Shown piece after piece: positions 23,500-32,746 of a DNA stretch of 64,000 nt. Source of the DNA: Amborella trichopoda (lineage: Eukaryota; Streptophyta; Magnoliopsida; Amborellales; Amborellaceae); NCBI RefSeq assembly GCF_000471905.2, contig NW_006499827.1, positions 26,426 to 90,425 of the forward strand, in the 5' to 3' direction. The notes beneath the pieces were generated by a model. The model was not told the DNA's origin and ran no database searches. It saw only the letters and a list, made by a program, of their open reading frames with translations. Made by a program: the position numbers and the translations under genes. The stretch's first letter is position 1. Each line of letters begins with the position of its first letter.

Positions 23500-24002
23500 G
23501 AGTAGTGAATAAAGCACATGCTTCCACAAGAACATGCAATCTTTTGGCTCTAGTTTTATATACAGCTTGGAGAGAGAAATATTGAGAGAGAGAGAGAGAG
23601 AGCATGTGGACTTGGAAAAAGCCATGAAAACCTTGTGATGGTCATGGGTTCAATCGCCATCTCATTTAGAAAGAGAAAGAGAGAGAGAGTAAAAAAATGT
23701 AGTAGGAAAGAGCCAAGACTGGTCTAGGCCATGGGTTCATTCGACATCTATTTTCTCCTTTCCTAAGACCATTGGGTTTGAACACCCCCGCCCTTTTACT
23801 AAAGACAAGGGCGTGTGTGTTGCCTTGCCGTGGGGTGGATCCATCTTGTCCCCTTCCTCTCCTCTGCGCGTTAAATATTCCCAATAATGGTGCTATTAGT
23901 TATAACAATGCCCCTACTACTCCATGATATTACTACAACTACCCCCAAAATATAGTGATTAGCTATTTATCATGTTGTCTTCAATTCCATAAGCCCATAT
24001 TT
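23500..24002. other. intergenic with GA microsatellite
   Basis: (GA)n stretches at about 23584-23602 and 23672-23688. No gene is seen. Confidence 0.5.
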
Positions 24003-24187
24003 AGGAGTGGCAACGGGTCGGGTTGGGTTGGACCCAAACCTCAAATCGAGATTAAGACCTGAATAGTATTGGAGTCCAAAATTTAGACCTAGATCCGACC
24101 CGACGGTTTTAATTTGGATCCATACCCAGACCCGGATCAGGTATATCCCTTGGGTATCGGGGCAGGTCGGCATCCATTGCCGCCTCT
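24003..24187. repeat. MITE-like element with GGGTC-rich ends (copy 2)
   Basis: GGAGTGGCAACGGGTCGGG at the left and CGGCATCCATTGCCGCCTCT at the right are near-inverted copies. The interior holds GACCC/GGGTC words and TTGGATCCATACCCAGACCC. It is shorter than copies 1 and 3. Confidence 0.5.
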
Positions 24188-24258
24188 AGCCCCTATTGTC
24201 TTTTGAATGCACTCACATACTTTGTAGATGGTGGCGGCATTTGATTTTTCTCCATAAA

Positions 24259-24882
24259 ACTAGTGTTGGCAAATCGGAAAACCTAAATTCTTACTTGATG
24301 TGATGAGAACACCCAACAACAGTGATTTCAACATCAAAACAAAATACCAAAGAATAATAATGTGTACAATATATTTGAAATATATATATAAATATAAAAA
24401 ATAAGTAAAATGAGAAATTACCAAACTACAACACATGTAAAAGGAGAAGGGACACACATTTACGTAGTTCACCCACGATGGGTTATGTCCACGGGCAAGG
24501 GGCAATGATGCAATTCACTATCAAATGAAGAAATTTACAAGTTTAAGGTTTTGTAGAGATACCTCTTACAATGATAAAGAAAGCTCAAATAGAAATTTCC
24601 TATCACATTACCATCATCAATCGACTCATCTCTTCGTCACCGTCGACTAATACCATCATCATGAAGAATTGCGGACAAAAACATGCCCAATAGTGCTAGG
24701 GTTTGTTGCAAAAACTTCAATTTCAATCACCATACTTCTCTATACTTTTCTTTATATTTTCTCCCTCCAAAAATACCTTTTATGAGCCTCCATAAAACAT
24801 TTATTTTCTCTGACAAAAATATCCCTCAGCAAAAGGAGAATACTATATGGGGATGATCTTTACATCACATATCAACAACTAG
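24259..24882. mobile_element. solo LTR with 5-bp target duplication
   Basis: The 614-bp LTR (24264-24877) begins TGTTGGCAAATC and ends ATCAACA, so it has TGTTG...CAACA inverted termini. It is flanked by perfect five-base direct repeats ACTAG at 24259-24263 and 24878-24882. It contains TTTACGTAGTTCACCC and a stretch reading TGTCCACGGGCAAGGGGC, which is familiar from plant copia-type LTRs. No internal region or second LTR is nearby, so it is a product of LTR-LTR recombination. The superfamily is inferred. Confidence 0.8.
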
Positions 24883-25642
24883 CATGATTAGTTACTAAAA
24901 TAATAGTCACACTTAGATATCATAAGAAAATGCAGTTTTGACACTAGAATAGCTTGCATAAGGATCATATCGATATCAACAATTCAATTTTAAAAACTAT
25001 AGGTTCCAAACACTATAAATGACTCGAGTTGTAACACACTTTTAAGATCGTCCATTTCAAGTGTTCACAATTCTACCAGATCTGCTAACTTTTTGAGAGC
25101 TTTAAATTTCACAATTAGAAGAATAAACCAATTTGCAATCTGTTACAAGAGTTTCTGCCTGAAATACATTTTCGAATGTATTACGACTTTACCTAATATC
25201 CTAAAGATAAAACCCTACATAAAAAGCATCCATGAAAATGGTACTAGCAATAGTTTGCATTTCCCTTGATAAAAGAAATAACCAATGCATATTTTATTTT
25301 GGGAGAAGAAATCACAGAGAAAAAAGACCGAGTCAAAAAGTATGTTGGTCTTTCAACCAGCTAATGACGTTGATGTAAAGTTGGGTGTGTACTTTTGAGT
25401 TGCAATTTGAAAATGACGCTACTAGTGGGCTGCTTGTGTGATGCCAATTTTTATAAATTCCACATGCATTCAGGCTTTTTAGTAAGGGCCACTATAGGGA
25501 CCATGGTTAGCTAATGAATGAAGGGAAATTTATGAAAAAAGAATGGTTTTTTGGAATTCAAAGATATATACATTTCAAATTTTACAGTCAACTCCCACTT
25601 TTTAAAGACATATAGTACATTTTAATTTATCTTTATTATTAC

Positions 25643-25703
<61 letters not shown>

Positions 25704-26807
25704 GGATTGAGCTCGAATTTGAAATGTCCAAACCTCTCACCATCACATATTTATAAAAAAATATTTTGAAAATAAATGACCATAATATTTAAAGGTATTG
25801 TAATAATTATATTTATTTTAAATTATTTTTTAACATTTTATACGTATTTGATGGTGAGAATTAAAGACATACCAAATGTTGGAAATGTGACCTATCATGC
25901 CCTTTTTTCTTGGGAATTTATTTTAAAATAATAGTAAAAAAGCCATATTGAAGTATATGTGAAATCCTATGTAGTTAACTTGAGCCAATGCCATATACTT
26001 GGATCCATTTATAGGATGTTGCAATAGAGGGAAAACCCGATGTCACTGGAGGGAAAACCTAATGATGTGTTTGGGTTCTATGTAAGAATTGTTTTTTCAT
26101 ATTATAGACATATAAAGTCTATTTAATTTCTAAATATCTTTTATCAAATTGTAGGAATGCTAGAATGACATCCTATTATGTGAGTTATTAGTGGACTAAT
26201 GATATGTTTAGCTTAGCTCATTACATAATAGTAACAATTTTATGACAACTTGTTAATCCTAATTAGCTGCACTTAAAGGGAACTATGACAGGAGTTATAC
26301 TTGGATCTCAACTCTAATAAACCATGAATGAGAGAGTTACAAACTAAATGTGTTCTCTATAAAAATAGGTTATCCCCTCAAGAAATAAAATAGAGAAAAA
26401 AAAAAAAGGGATAGAGAAAGATAGAAACAAGGTAAATGAGATTTTACCAAATAGGACTCTCAAGATTGCCTGTCACTGAATGGTTTGGTCTATAAATTTG
26501 ATATGGAATCTTTAGTCGCTTGCATGATTTAAAGACAGATTCGAGCAAGTTGTATATTGATTTGTTTATTTAATATTTATTGATATTATTTATGGTGTAT
26601 TTTTTTTATTGGGCCTAACAGTTTGAGCTCAATCCGATATATATGAAAAAAGATAAAATGAAAATACACTATATACTCTAAAAATGTAGGTCTTGATTGT
26701 TAAATACTCAATATTTAGAAGTTATAACTGTATTCAATTTTATAAACTTTTAATTAATTAATATTAACTTTTTATTTTACAATATATTTGTAGTTACAAG
26801 TATTGCT
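24883..26807. other. intergenic, repeat remnants
   Basis: A degraded CTAAACAATCAAA-family MITE is recognisable at about 25010-25190, in inverted orientation. A stretch at about 26152-26622, starting TGTAGGAATGCTAG and ending GGGCCTAACA with CTCTATAAAAATAGG inside, could be an eroded LTR, but no target duplication was found. No gene is seen. Confidence 0.4.
25636..25704. repeat. (TTA)n microsatellite
   Basis: More than twenty uninterrupted TTA/ATT units. Confidence 0.95.
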
Positions 26808-27325
26808 TCTTTTTTTTTTGAAAAAAGTATGTAGTAGCTATTTCATTAAGTTAATGAAAAGATTACAAGATTGCAAAAAAAACAATGGAAAAGAAGAAGA
26901 AGGGAAAGGTAGGGCTAACGCAACCATGATCTAAGCAGTAGCCGCTCTAGCAAGGCAATCTACAGGAATATTGAAGCCTCTTTTAACATGAACAAAAGAG
27001 ATCTCACGTGTCCTCAAAGCCAAAATAATAGCATTCATAACTCCCGTAAAATGCTACGGCATAAGGTCCGGCTGAGTGCACGATTTAATAACATTCGCAG
27101 AATCTCCTTCAATAATCACATGAACTTGGGTCAGGCGCTCCACTCCCATTTTAAGTGCCCAAAGCTCCACCTCATTAATTTCACAAGAATGCATTCTGCC
27201 TTAGTAGGACCATATAGTTCCCGAGCTATCACACAAAAGTCCACCATATATGCTAACATTACTACGAACACTTCCGTCGAAGTTAAGCTTAAACCAGCCC
27301 ACGGTCCTCGGGGAAAGAAAGGACC
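26808..27325 (-). mobile_element. 5'-truncated LINE with RNase H domain (pseudogene)
   Basis: Read on the minus strand from about 27310, the frame gives WFKLNFDGSV, then NEVELWALK, EGDSANVIK and finally FNIPVDCLARAATA. These are the four blocks (D-E-D-D) of the plant RNase H-like domain found at the C-terminus of LINE polyproteins. At least three in-frame stops break it. Downstream the minus strand has ATTAACTTAATGAAATAGC and a poly(A) tract (plus-strand T run at 26810-26819). That is a typical LINE 3' end. No reverse transcriptase remains, as in 5'-truncated insertions. Confidence 0.7.
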
Positions 27326-27466
27326 GGGAACACCGCGAAAGCCCATGTGAATGAAATATGAAGGAACACATGGGGAGTATGTAAACTCTTAAATTTGACT
27401 AAATAGGTTTCTTAGAGGGACAAACACTAGAATCGACAATTAGATGATGTTTTGTACCTTAGAGTT

Positions 27467-27760
27467 GGGGTGGCAATGGATCCCGACCCGACCCGGGACC
27501 AGAGGGGTAGACCCGATATGGGTTTGGGTAGGGGGTTCAAAACTTGGACCCGACGAATTGGATCCGGGTCCGGGTCTAAGAACACTATTTGTGTCTGGGT
27601 CTGAATCCGGTAATATTTTTTGGGTCCCAATATATAAAATAAATTTAAATACATAGCTATTTTTACGTTTTGGGTTGGGTCCAGATTTAGGTCCCATATC
27701 ATTTTTTCGAGTCCGGGTCTGGGTCTGGGTCTGCTCGGACCCGATCAGTTGCCACCACTA
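27467..27760. repeat. MITE-like element with GGGTC-rich ends (copy 3)
   Basis: GGTGGCAATGGATCCCGACC at the left pairs with CGGACCCGATCAGTTGCCACC-type sequence at the right end (the outer eight bases GGTGGCAA/TTGCCACC are exact). It is related to copies at 538 and 24003. Low-complexity frames are open on both strands but show no protein features. Confidence 0.55.
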
Positions 27761-27764
27761 CCTC

Positions 27765-28185
27765 ATAGGAGAAAATAATGTAGGTTGCATAGTATAAGCA
27801 AGCTTTGCATTTTAGCGAGGAGTTAGATCAAAATGACGGATAATTCACTAATTTTTTATTTTCTTCTCTTATTTTGGTAAAAACTTTAGAAAGGTGCCAC
27901 CGTAAAAATAGATTAGTTAACAAATAGTTTGGAATCTAATGAATCTGAATTAAATCAAGGCTTGAGGATTTGACAAGGGTCAAACCTAATTCTTTTGGGT
28001 TAAATTTGCATTGGGACCCAGATCTAGTGGTGGCCCCTGGTTTGTACAAGGTTTCTAGTTTTGAAGGTTTTCCCTAGAACAAAAAGAGACCCAAGATTAC
28101 AAGAAAAGACTATACACAAGGCCCTAATCATATAGACAAAATTATTTACGAAAAAATACACACTATTTTTTAAACGGTGTGGTTT
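27765..28185. other. intergenic, nothing recognised
   Basis: AT-rich DNA without repeats or coding features that I can name. Confidence 0.5.
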
Positions 28186-28189
28186 GTAT

Positions 28190-28552
28190 AAGATTGCGAA
28201 CTTAAACAATTAAATTATGGTGTTTGGTGTTAAAAATTCTAAAGATGATGTGCGAATCTAATTTTACCTTTAATTATAAAATTTTAAATTAAAAAAATAG
28301 TTTAAATCAAACAAATATATGAGCGCATAAAACTCTTGAAAATGGACGGTCTATATTATTTGTTGCAAGATATACTATTTTTACGACTCGAAAACTTTTT
28401 TTTTTTCCATATCTAGACACCTCGATGTCGAGATGATCAATTATATGTTTTCTCAACATGAAAACAAGTTTTTTTTTGAAGGATTATAGAGATACGCCTC
28501 AATTCAACATTTTAAAGTGTCAACCTTGTATAAAACTTTTTCCTTTTTTCAA
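28190..28552. mobile_element. MITE of the CTAAACAATCAAA family (degenerate)
   Basis: Family words GAAAATGGACGGTCTA, TTGCAAGATATACTATTTTT, CCTCGATGTCGAGATGATCA and the terminal GTCAACCTTGTATAAAA appear in order. The left end CTTAAACAATTAAATTA is mutated. Confidence 0.5.
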
Positions 28553-29146
28553 ACAAGAAAAAACAAATAGGCAAATTCCCTAGTTGAAGAAAGGTGTTAG
28601 CGATTATTTTTAACCTCATGCTAGTGCAAAATGCCTTGAATCTATCAAAGAAGTCGTACTCTTTTCACTGTAATTTAGAAATTGCATATCCAATTTGAGA
28701 ATCTCCCGAGTCGGACTGCATCAGGTGAGTGCAGATACTAGCCAGAAAACCCATGAATGGGCTGGCCATATCTCCCTATTTTCCAATATTTTTCTTAAAT
28801 TTCCTCTGTGAAATATAGCCCAGTCTGAAATATAGCCCAGTTTGTTCCGGACCAAACGAATCGGGATCGGAGTTTGAACTCGAATAAAAATTTTCAATCA
28901 TTGCTTTTCCAAATCCAAAAATTTCTTACTCATTGCCGTGGCGTACCCAACTTCTTAAAGATCACTCCATGAGTTCATGTACCATAAAAAAGTGCAAAAG
29001 AAAAAGGCAAAAGAAGGTATGGCACCATAAAATTTGAAATTTTGTTGGTCCCTTTCCTGCGAACGGGTACAATGGTAATATCCCAACGTTTCTAATGGCA
29101 CTTATGGTAGCTAATTATAGAGGGTAATAACTAAGGGTGCCGTTTT
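28553..29146. other. intergenic, nothing recognised
   Basis: No gene, and no repeat structure beyond a doubled GAAATATAGCCCAGT(C/T)TG near 28810-28845. Confidence 0.5.
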
Positions 29147-29515
29147 TATAGAGTCGAGGTTCTAAACAATCAAAGTAAAGCACATTTTCAAATAGTATCA
29201 GAGAAATATAGTTTCAACATCGGAAATCTTTGTGATAGCTTCACAATATATTTTTATCTTTAATTATAAAATTTAAATCTTCAAAAATAGTGTATATTGA
29301 GCAGATCTATGAAAAATTGAAAATCTTGAAAATTGATGTCCAAAAATACGTTACAAGATGCACTATTTCCAAAACTTGAGATCCAAATTTTTCTCATGTA
29401 CATGCATCTTGATGTCGAGATGATCAATTTGAGGATATTTGGACATCAAAACAATCTCTTCTATTGAAATTTAAGGGTGGGCTCTAATTTGATTGTTTAG
29501 AGCCTCGGCTCTATA
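29147..29515. mobile_element. MITE of the CTAAACAATCAAA family (best-preserved copy)
   Basis: The left end TATAGAGTCGAGGTTCTAAA (then CAATCAAA) and the right end (TTTGATTG)TTTAGAGCCTCGGCTCTATA are inverted complements with two mismatches. Length is 369 bp. It is noncoding. The next copy starts about 34 bp further on, so the two form a tandem pair. Confidence 0.75.
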
Positions 29516-29607
29516 TAAACTTTTTCCTATAACAAATGAAAAAGTATATATAGAGCCGAGGCTCTAAACAATCAAATTAAAGCCCACCTCAAAATTTCTA
29601 CTCGAAG

Positions 29608-29779
29608 AGGTTGTTTTTATGCCCGTGAAAGGGTCGTAAGCTGGTACTGATCTGCTTAAGAAGCGTCTCGGGAGGGGTGGTTTAGAAACGGTCATATCCT
29701 TTGGCTTATGCACAAGGTGGCCGCTCTCAGAACTCAAACTTGCGCTTTGTACTAGCCCCTTTAGGTTGTTTTGATGCCC
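29608..29779 (-). mobile_element. tRNA-derived SINE-like insertion with 17-bp target duplication
   Basis: Direct repeats AGGTTGTTTT(T/G)ATGCCC-type lie at 29608-29624 and 29763-29779, with one mismatch. The 138-bp insert, read on the minus strand, has GTTTGAGTTCT (B-box-like), GAGAGCGGCCACCTTGTGCA and CACCCCTCCCGAGAC. These resemble the blocks of plant Au-type SINEs. The A box is not clear. The insertion and its target duplication are plain. The family is an inference. Confidence 0.55.
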
Positions 29780-29879
29780 AAATATTCTCAAGGTGATCAT
29801 CTTGACATCAAGATGCATATGGACATGAGAAAAAAAATAGATTTTCAAGTTTGGAAAATAATGAATCTTTTTTTGGGTA

Positions 29880-30382
29880 ATTAAATAGGGAAAATCCTGA
29901 TATTAGCCCACTAGGTCATATGAACATATGAGCCCAACGGCTCAGATTCAATCTAGGCCGATCTGACAGTCACGACCTCATTTCGTGTTTTAATTTTAAT
30001 TTTCTTTATAAGAATCCAAATAACCTGAAATTTTAGGCGTCCATTCTTCTCACCAAGGTGCACCTAATAAAAATATTTTAAAAATAATTCACAAAAACTA
30101 AATTGATCAAAATACTCTCAAAACGTTTCAGAGGTATTTTGGTCAATTTAGTTTTTACAAAAAAAAAATTGATATTTTTATTAGATTCTCTTATTTTTGA
30201 AGAATGCATACCTAAAATTTCAAATTATTTGGATTTGTAGAAAAAATTAAAATTAAAATCAAAATACAAAATGAAGTCGTGACCGTCAGATCGGCCCAGA
30301 TTCAATCTGGGCCGTTGGGCTCATATGAACACATATGTTCGTATGAGCTAGTGGGCTAATATCAACATTTTCCATTAAATAG
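29880..30382. mobile_element. palindromic MULE-type MITE with 9-bp target duplication
   Basis: The element at 29889-30373 (485 bp) starts GGAAAATCCTGATATTAGCC and ends GGGCTAATATCAACATTTTCC-like (complementary with few mismatches). The inverted arms run on through ATATGAGCCCAACGGC and its mirror. Perfect nine-base repeats ATTAAATAG flank it at 29880-29888 and 30374-30382. It encodes nothing. Confidence 0.8.
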
Positions 30383-30902
30383 TAGATCTTGTAATGCATA
30401 TTTGGACTGCCAATTTTTAAGATTTTTGAATTTTTATAGATTTGTTCGATCTACACTATTTTTAAAACTTTAAATTTTATAATAAAAAATAAAAATATAT
30501 TTTAAGACTATCATAAAGATTTCCAATATTGAAACCATATTTCTATGTGCACTTTACTTTTGATTGTTTAGAGCCTCGGTTCTCCACCCTTAACTTAGCA
30601 TGGAGGGGTATTAAGATAATCTCGTTACAGTTTGAAATGCAAAAGGCTAATACGTTTGGCGCCGAGAACGCATCAAAGAGTTATATTTATTATTTTATTT
30701 GCATGCCAAAATCTTACTCGTAAGTAAAAGTTCTCAAAACCCTCTACTTTTCCATCATTTGCTAGTAAAGCTCCTGGATCCTCTGGGCCTCTTTTAGAAG
30801 CATAGAAATGCCATCACATTGCCTATAAATATCCAAAACGGCCCTGCATTCTATTGAACTTTTTTATGTTACATCTCTCACCATTGATGCGGGGAGAGGT
30901 AC

Positions 30903-31070
30903 ATGGTGTGGTCCAAATGACCATAGAAAAGCTATGGTCAAGTCATAGTCCAGGTAATGGATGGACAGTTACCTATATTGATAGGTATGGTGTGGTCCAA
31001 ATGACTATAGAAAAGCTATGGTCAGGTCAAAGTCCAGATAATGGATAGACAATTATCTATTTTGACACGT
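30903..31070. repeat. tandem duplication, 84-bp period
   Basis: Copies start at 30903 and 30987 with ATGGTGTGGTCCAAATGAC, followed by ATAGAAAAGCTATGGTCA. The period is divisible by three, so an open frame crosses both, but there is no sign that it is coding. The unit lies just before the 5' LTR and may be part of the retrotransposon's target or its end. Confidence 0.75.
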
Positions 31071-31436
31071 ATAGTTATGAGGCCTCATGTAGTCTTGCCT
31101 ACAACCGTGGGCTTGGAGGAATCCCATGTTTCATTATAATTAAAGTCATTTTCTCCAATGTTGAAGTTGGATAAATATCCTCGAGATCAGATAAAGACTT
31201 TTCCTCATACACCCATTGGAGAAATATGAGATCAGAAGACTTTTTCTCATACACCCATTAGAGAAATATGAATGTTGGCTCATATTCTCCCTATAAATAT
31301 GGGAAGCAAAGAGATACAGAAAAAATACGACAAATTATAGAGCTTCTAGAAAGTGACCCTTCTCTTTGTTAAGTAGTTCTTAACTAAAATCTGGGCTCTG
31401 CTCATCCGCGCTCCATCAATTATTTTTTTACTAACA
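31060..31436 (+). repeat. 5' LTR of decayed copia element
   Basis: It aligns with 35938-36357 over ATTGCCTACAA/GTCTTGCCTACAA, GTGGGCTT(G/A)GAGGAATCCCAT, the CTATAAATAT core and TAACTAAAATCTGGGC. The start (TTTGACAC for TGTTGACA) is mutated and the end is ACTAACA. It carries an internal 45-bp duplication (31183-31272) that the 3' LTR lacks. The 5' boundary is uncertain by some tens of bases. Confidence 0.7.
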
Positions 31437-31449
31437 TTGTATTAGAGAG
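31437..31449 (+). promoter_or_regulatory. retrotransposon primer-binding site
   Basis: TTGTATTAGAGAG directly after the 5' LTR resembles the TGGTATCAGAGC site complementary to the 3' end of initiator tRNA-Met, as used by most plant copia elements. Confidence 0.6.
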
Positions 31450-31799
31450 ATCCATGTTCCATCTTCCCTTTTGCTTTGAATTATTCCCTTTTAATGGTGG
31501 AGCTTCTAGGATTTTTTATCTCTTCATCGAGTTTGTCATGATCTACACATGATATTTTCTTCTCCAATACACATGTATTGTTGGCTGCCATCCATTATAG
31601 TGATTCAGATTTTTTTTTTTTTATAAACAAGTAAGGGGATTTTTTTGCCCCCTTCTGCACTCTAATATGCAATTGGCCTTACTGGTTCGCTATTCTTATT
31701 TGATGTGGAAGGATCACTAAATTTCTTTTTAACTTTTGATTGCCTTTTGCTTTTAACTCTCAAAAGGTTGCACCGTATAATTCGTTTTCTCTATTTAAA

Positions 31800-31936
31800 G
31801 TTAATGTTTATCTTGTTAAAGCCACAAAGCAAGTCTCTGTAATTCAGTTAATGTTTATCTTGTTAAAGCCACAAAGCAAGTCTCTGTAATTCAGTTAATG
31901 TTTATCTTGTTAAAGCCACAAAGCAAGTCTCTGTAA
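31800..31936. repeat. 47-bp tandem repeat, 2.9 copies
   Basis: Copies at 31800-31846, 31847-31893 and 31894-31936 are identical over their shared length, beginning GTTAATGTTTATCTTGTTAA. It lies in the leader of the copia element. The identity suggests a recent expansion. Confidence 0.9.
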
Positions 31937-32529
31937 ATCTTGTCACTTTTATCTATATCATTAAACCCATCAAGGGTTCCCAAAGAATAGGTATAATCCT
32001 CTCTGTGAGGGTTTATCACATTACTGATTCGTATAATTGGCATTTTTTATCAAGGGTTTTCTCTCTCTAAAACAAGTATTGGCATCAAAAGAAATCCAAC
32101 ACTTTGCTGATTACGAATAAGAGAAAAGGATCAAAGTCCTTCTCTCTATCACACTAATCTTTCTCACTGGAACCCACAAATAAGAAGTTACCAAGAATTT
32201 TTGCTTTGGGGGTAATTTTTATTTTATTTTTCCTATCTTCAGCGTATTTAGCGACGCTATAGTGGTTTCTTATTTTAACATGCTATTATTATTTTTTACC
32301 ACTATAATTTTGAGAGCAGACACTTTAACTTGCTTCTTTTTTTTCTTTACTTTTTTTTTCTGCCTAATTTACTTGGAAGGCCAATTTCAATTGGATTATT
32401 CGTTCCTTTTAAATATAAAGGCTTACACGCCCTTTACCATTGGAATATATTTGTTTGGTACCACTACCGATTTTGGTCATACATACTTGATATTGCTCAT
32501 GCACCCCAAATATAATAAAGTAAAGGGGA

Positions 32530-32690
32530 ATTTATATTATCCAGCAGTAGTTGGTTTATCACCAACTAAATCATATATGCATTAAAATATGATCCACCAG
32601 TATTTGGTGATAAACTAATTGAAGAAGAAAAAATAAAACTATATATGTACTAAAAGATTATCCACCAGTAGTTGGTGATAAACAATTGAA
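32530..32690. repeat. imperfect tandem repeat in the copia leader
   Basis: Two units with ATCCACCAGTA(T/G)TTGGTGA and then TAAAC..AATTGAAGAAGAAA occur at about 32590 and 32659. A third partial unit (CCAGCAGTAGTTGG) lies at 32540. Confidence 0.65.
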
Positions 32691-32746
32691 GAAGAAATAA
32701 AAAGTTAGAAATTTTTTTAGAAAATGACCCCATAGCAAAAACATCT

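Larger units (their letters stand above)
29549..30584. mobile_element. MITE of the same family, split by a SINE-like and a MULE-type insertion
   Basis: It starts TAGAGCCGAGGCTCTAAACA and ends TTGATTGTTTAGAGCCTCGG. Its body is interrupted twice: by 29625-29762 (SINE-like) and by 29889-30373 (MULE-type MITE). Removing both would leave an element of the usual length for this family. Confidence 0.75.

Noticed and set aside
26152-26622. A second solo LTR
   Set aside because: Ends TGTAGG/CCTAACA are only loosely inverted and no target duplication was found.
27427-27702. Proline/aspartate-rich open frames on both strands
   Set aside because: Frames come from GACCC/GGGTC repeats of a MITE-like element, not from a protein gene.
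31800-31936. CRISPR-like array
   Set aside because: Copies are directly adjacent without unique spacers, and the genome is a plant's. It is an ordinary tandem repeat.
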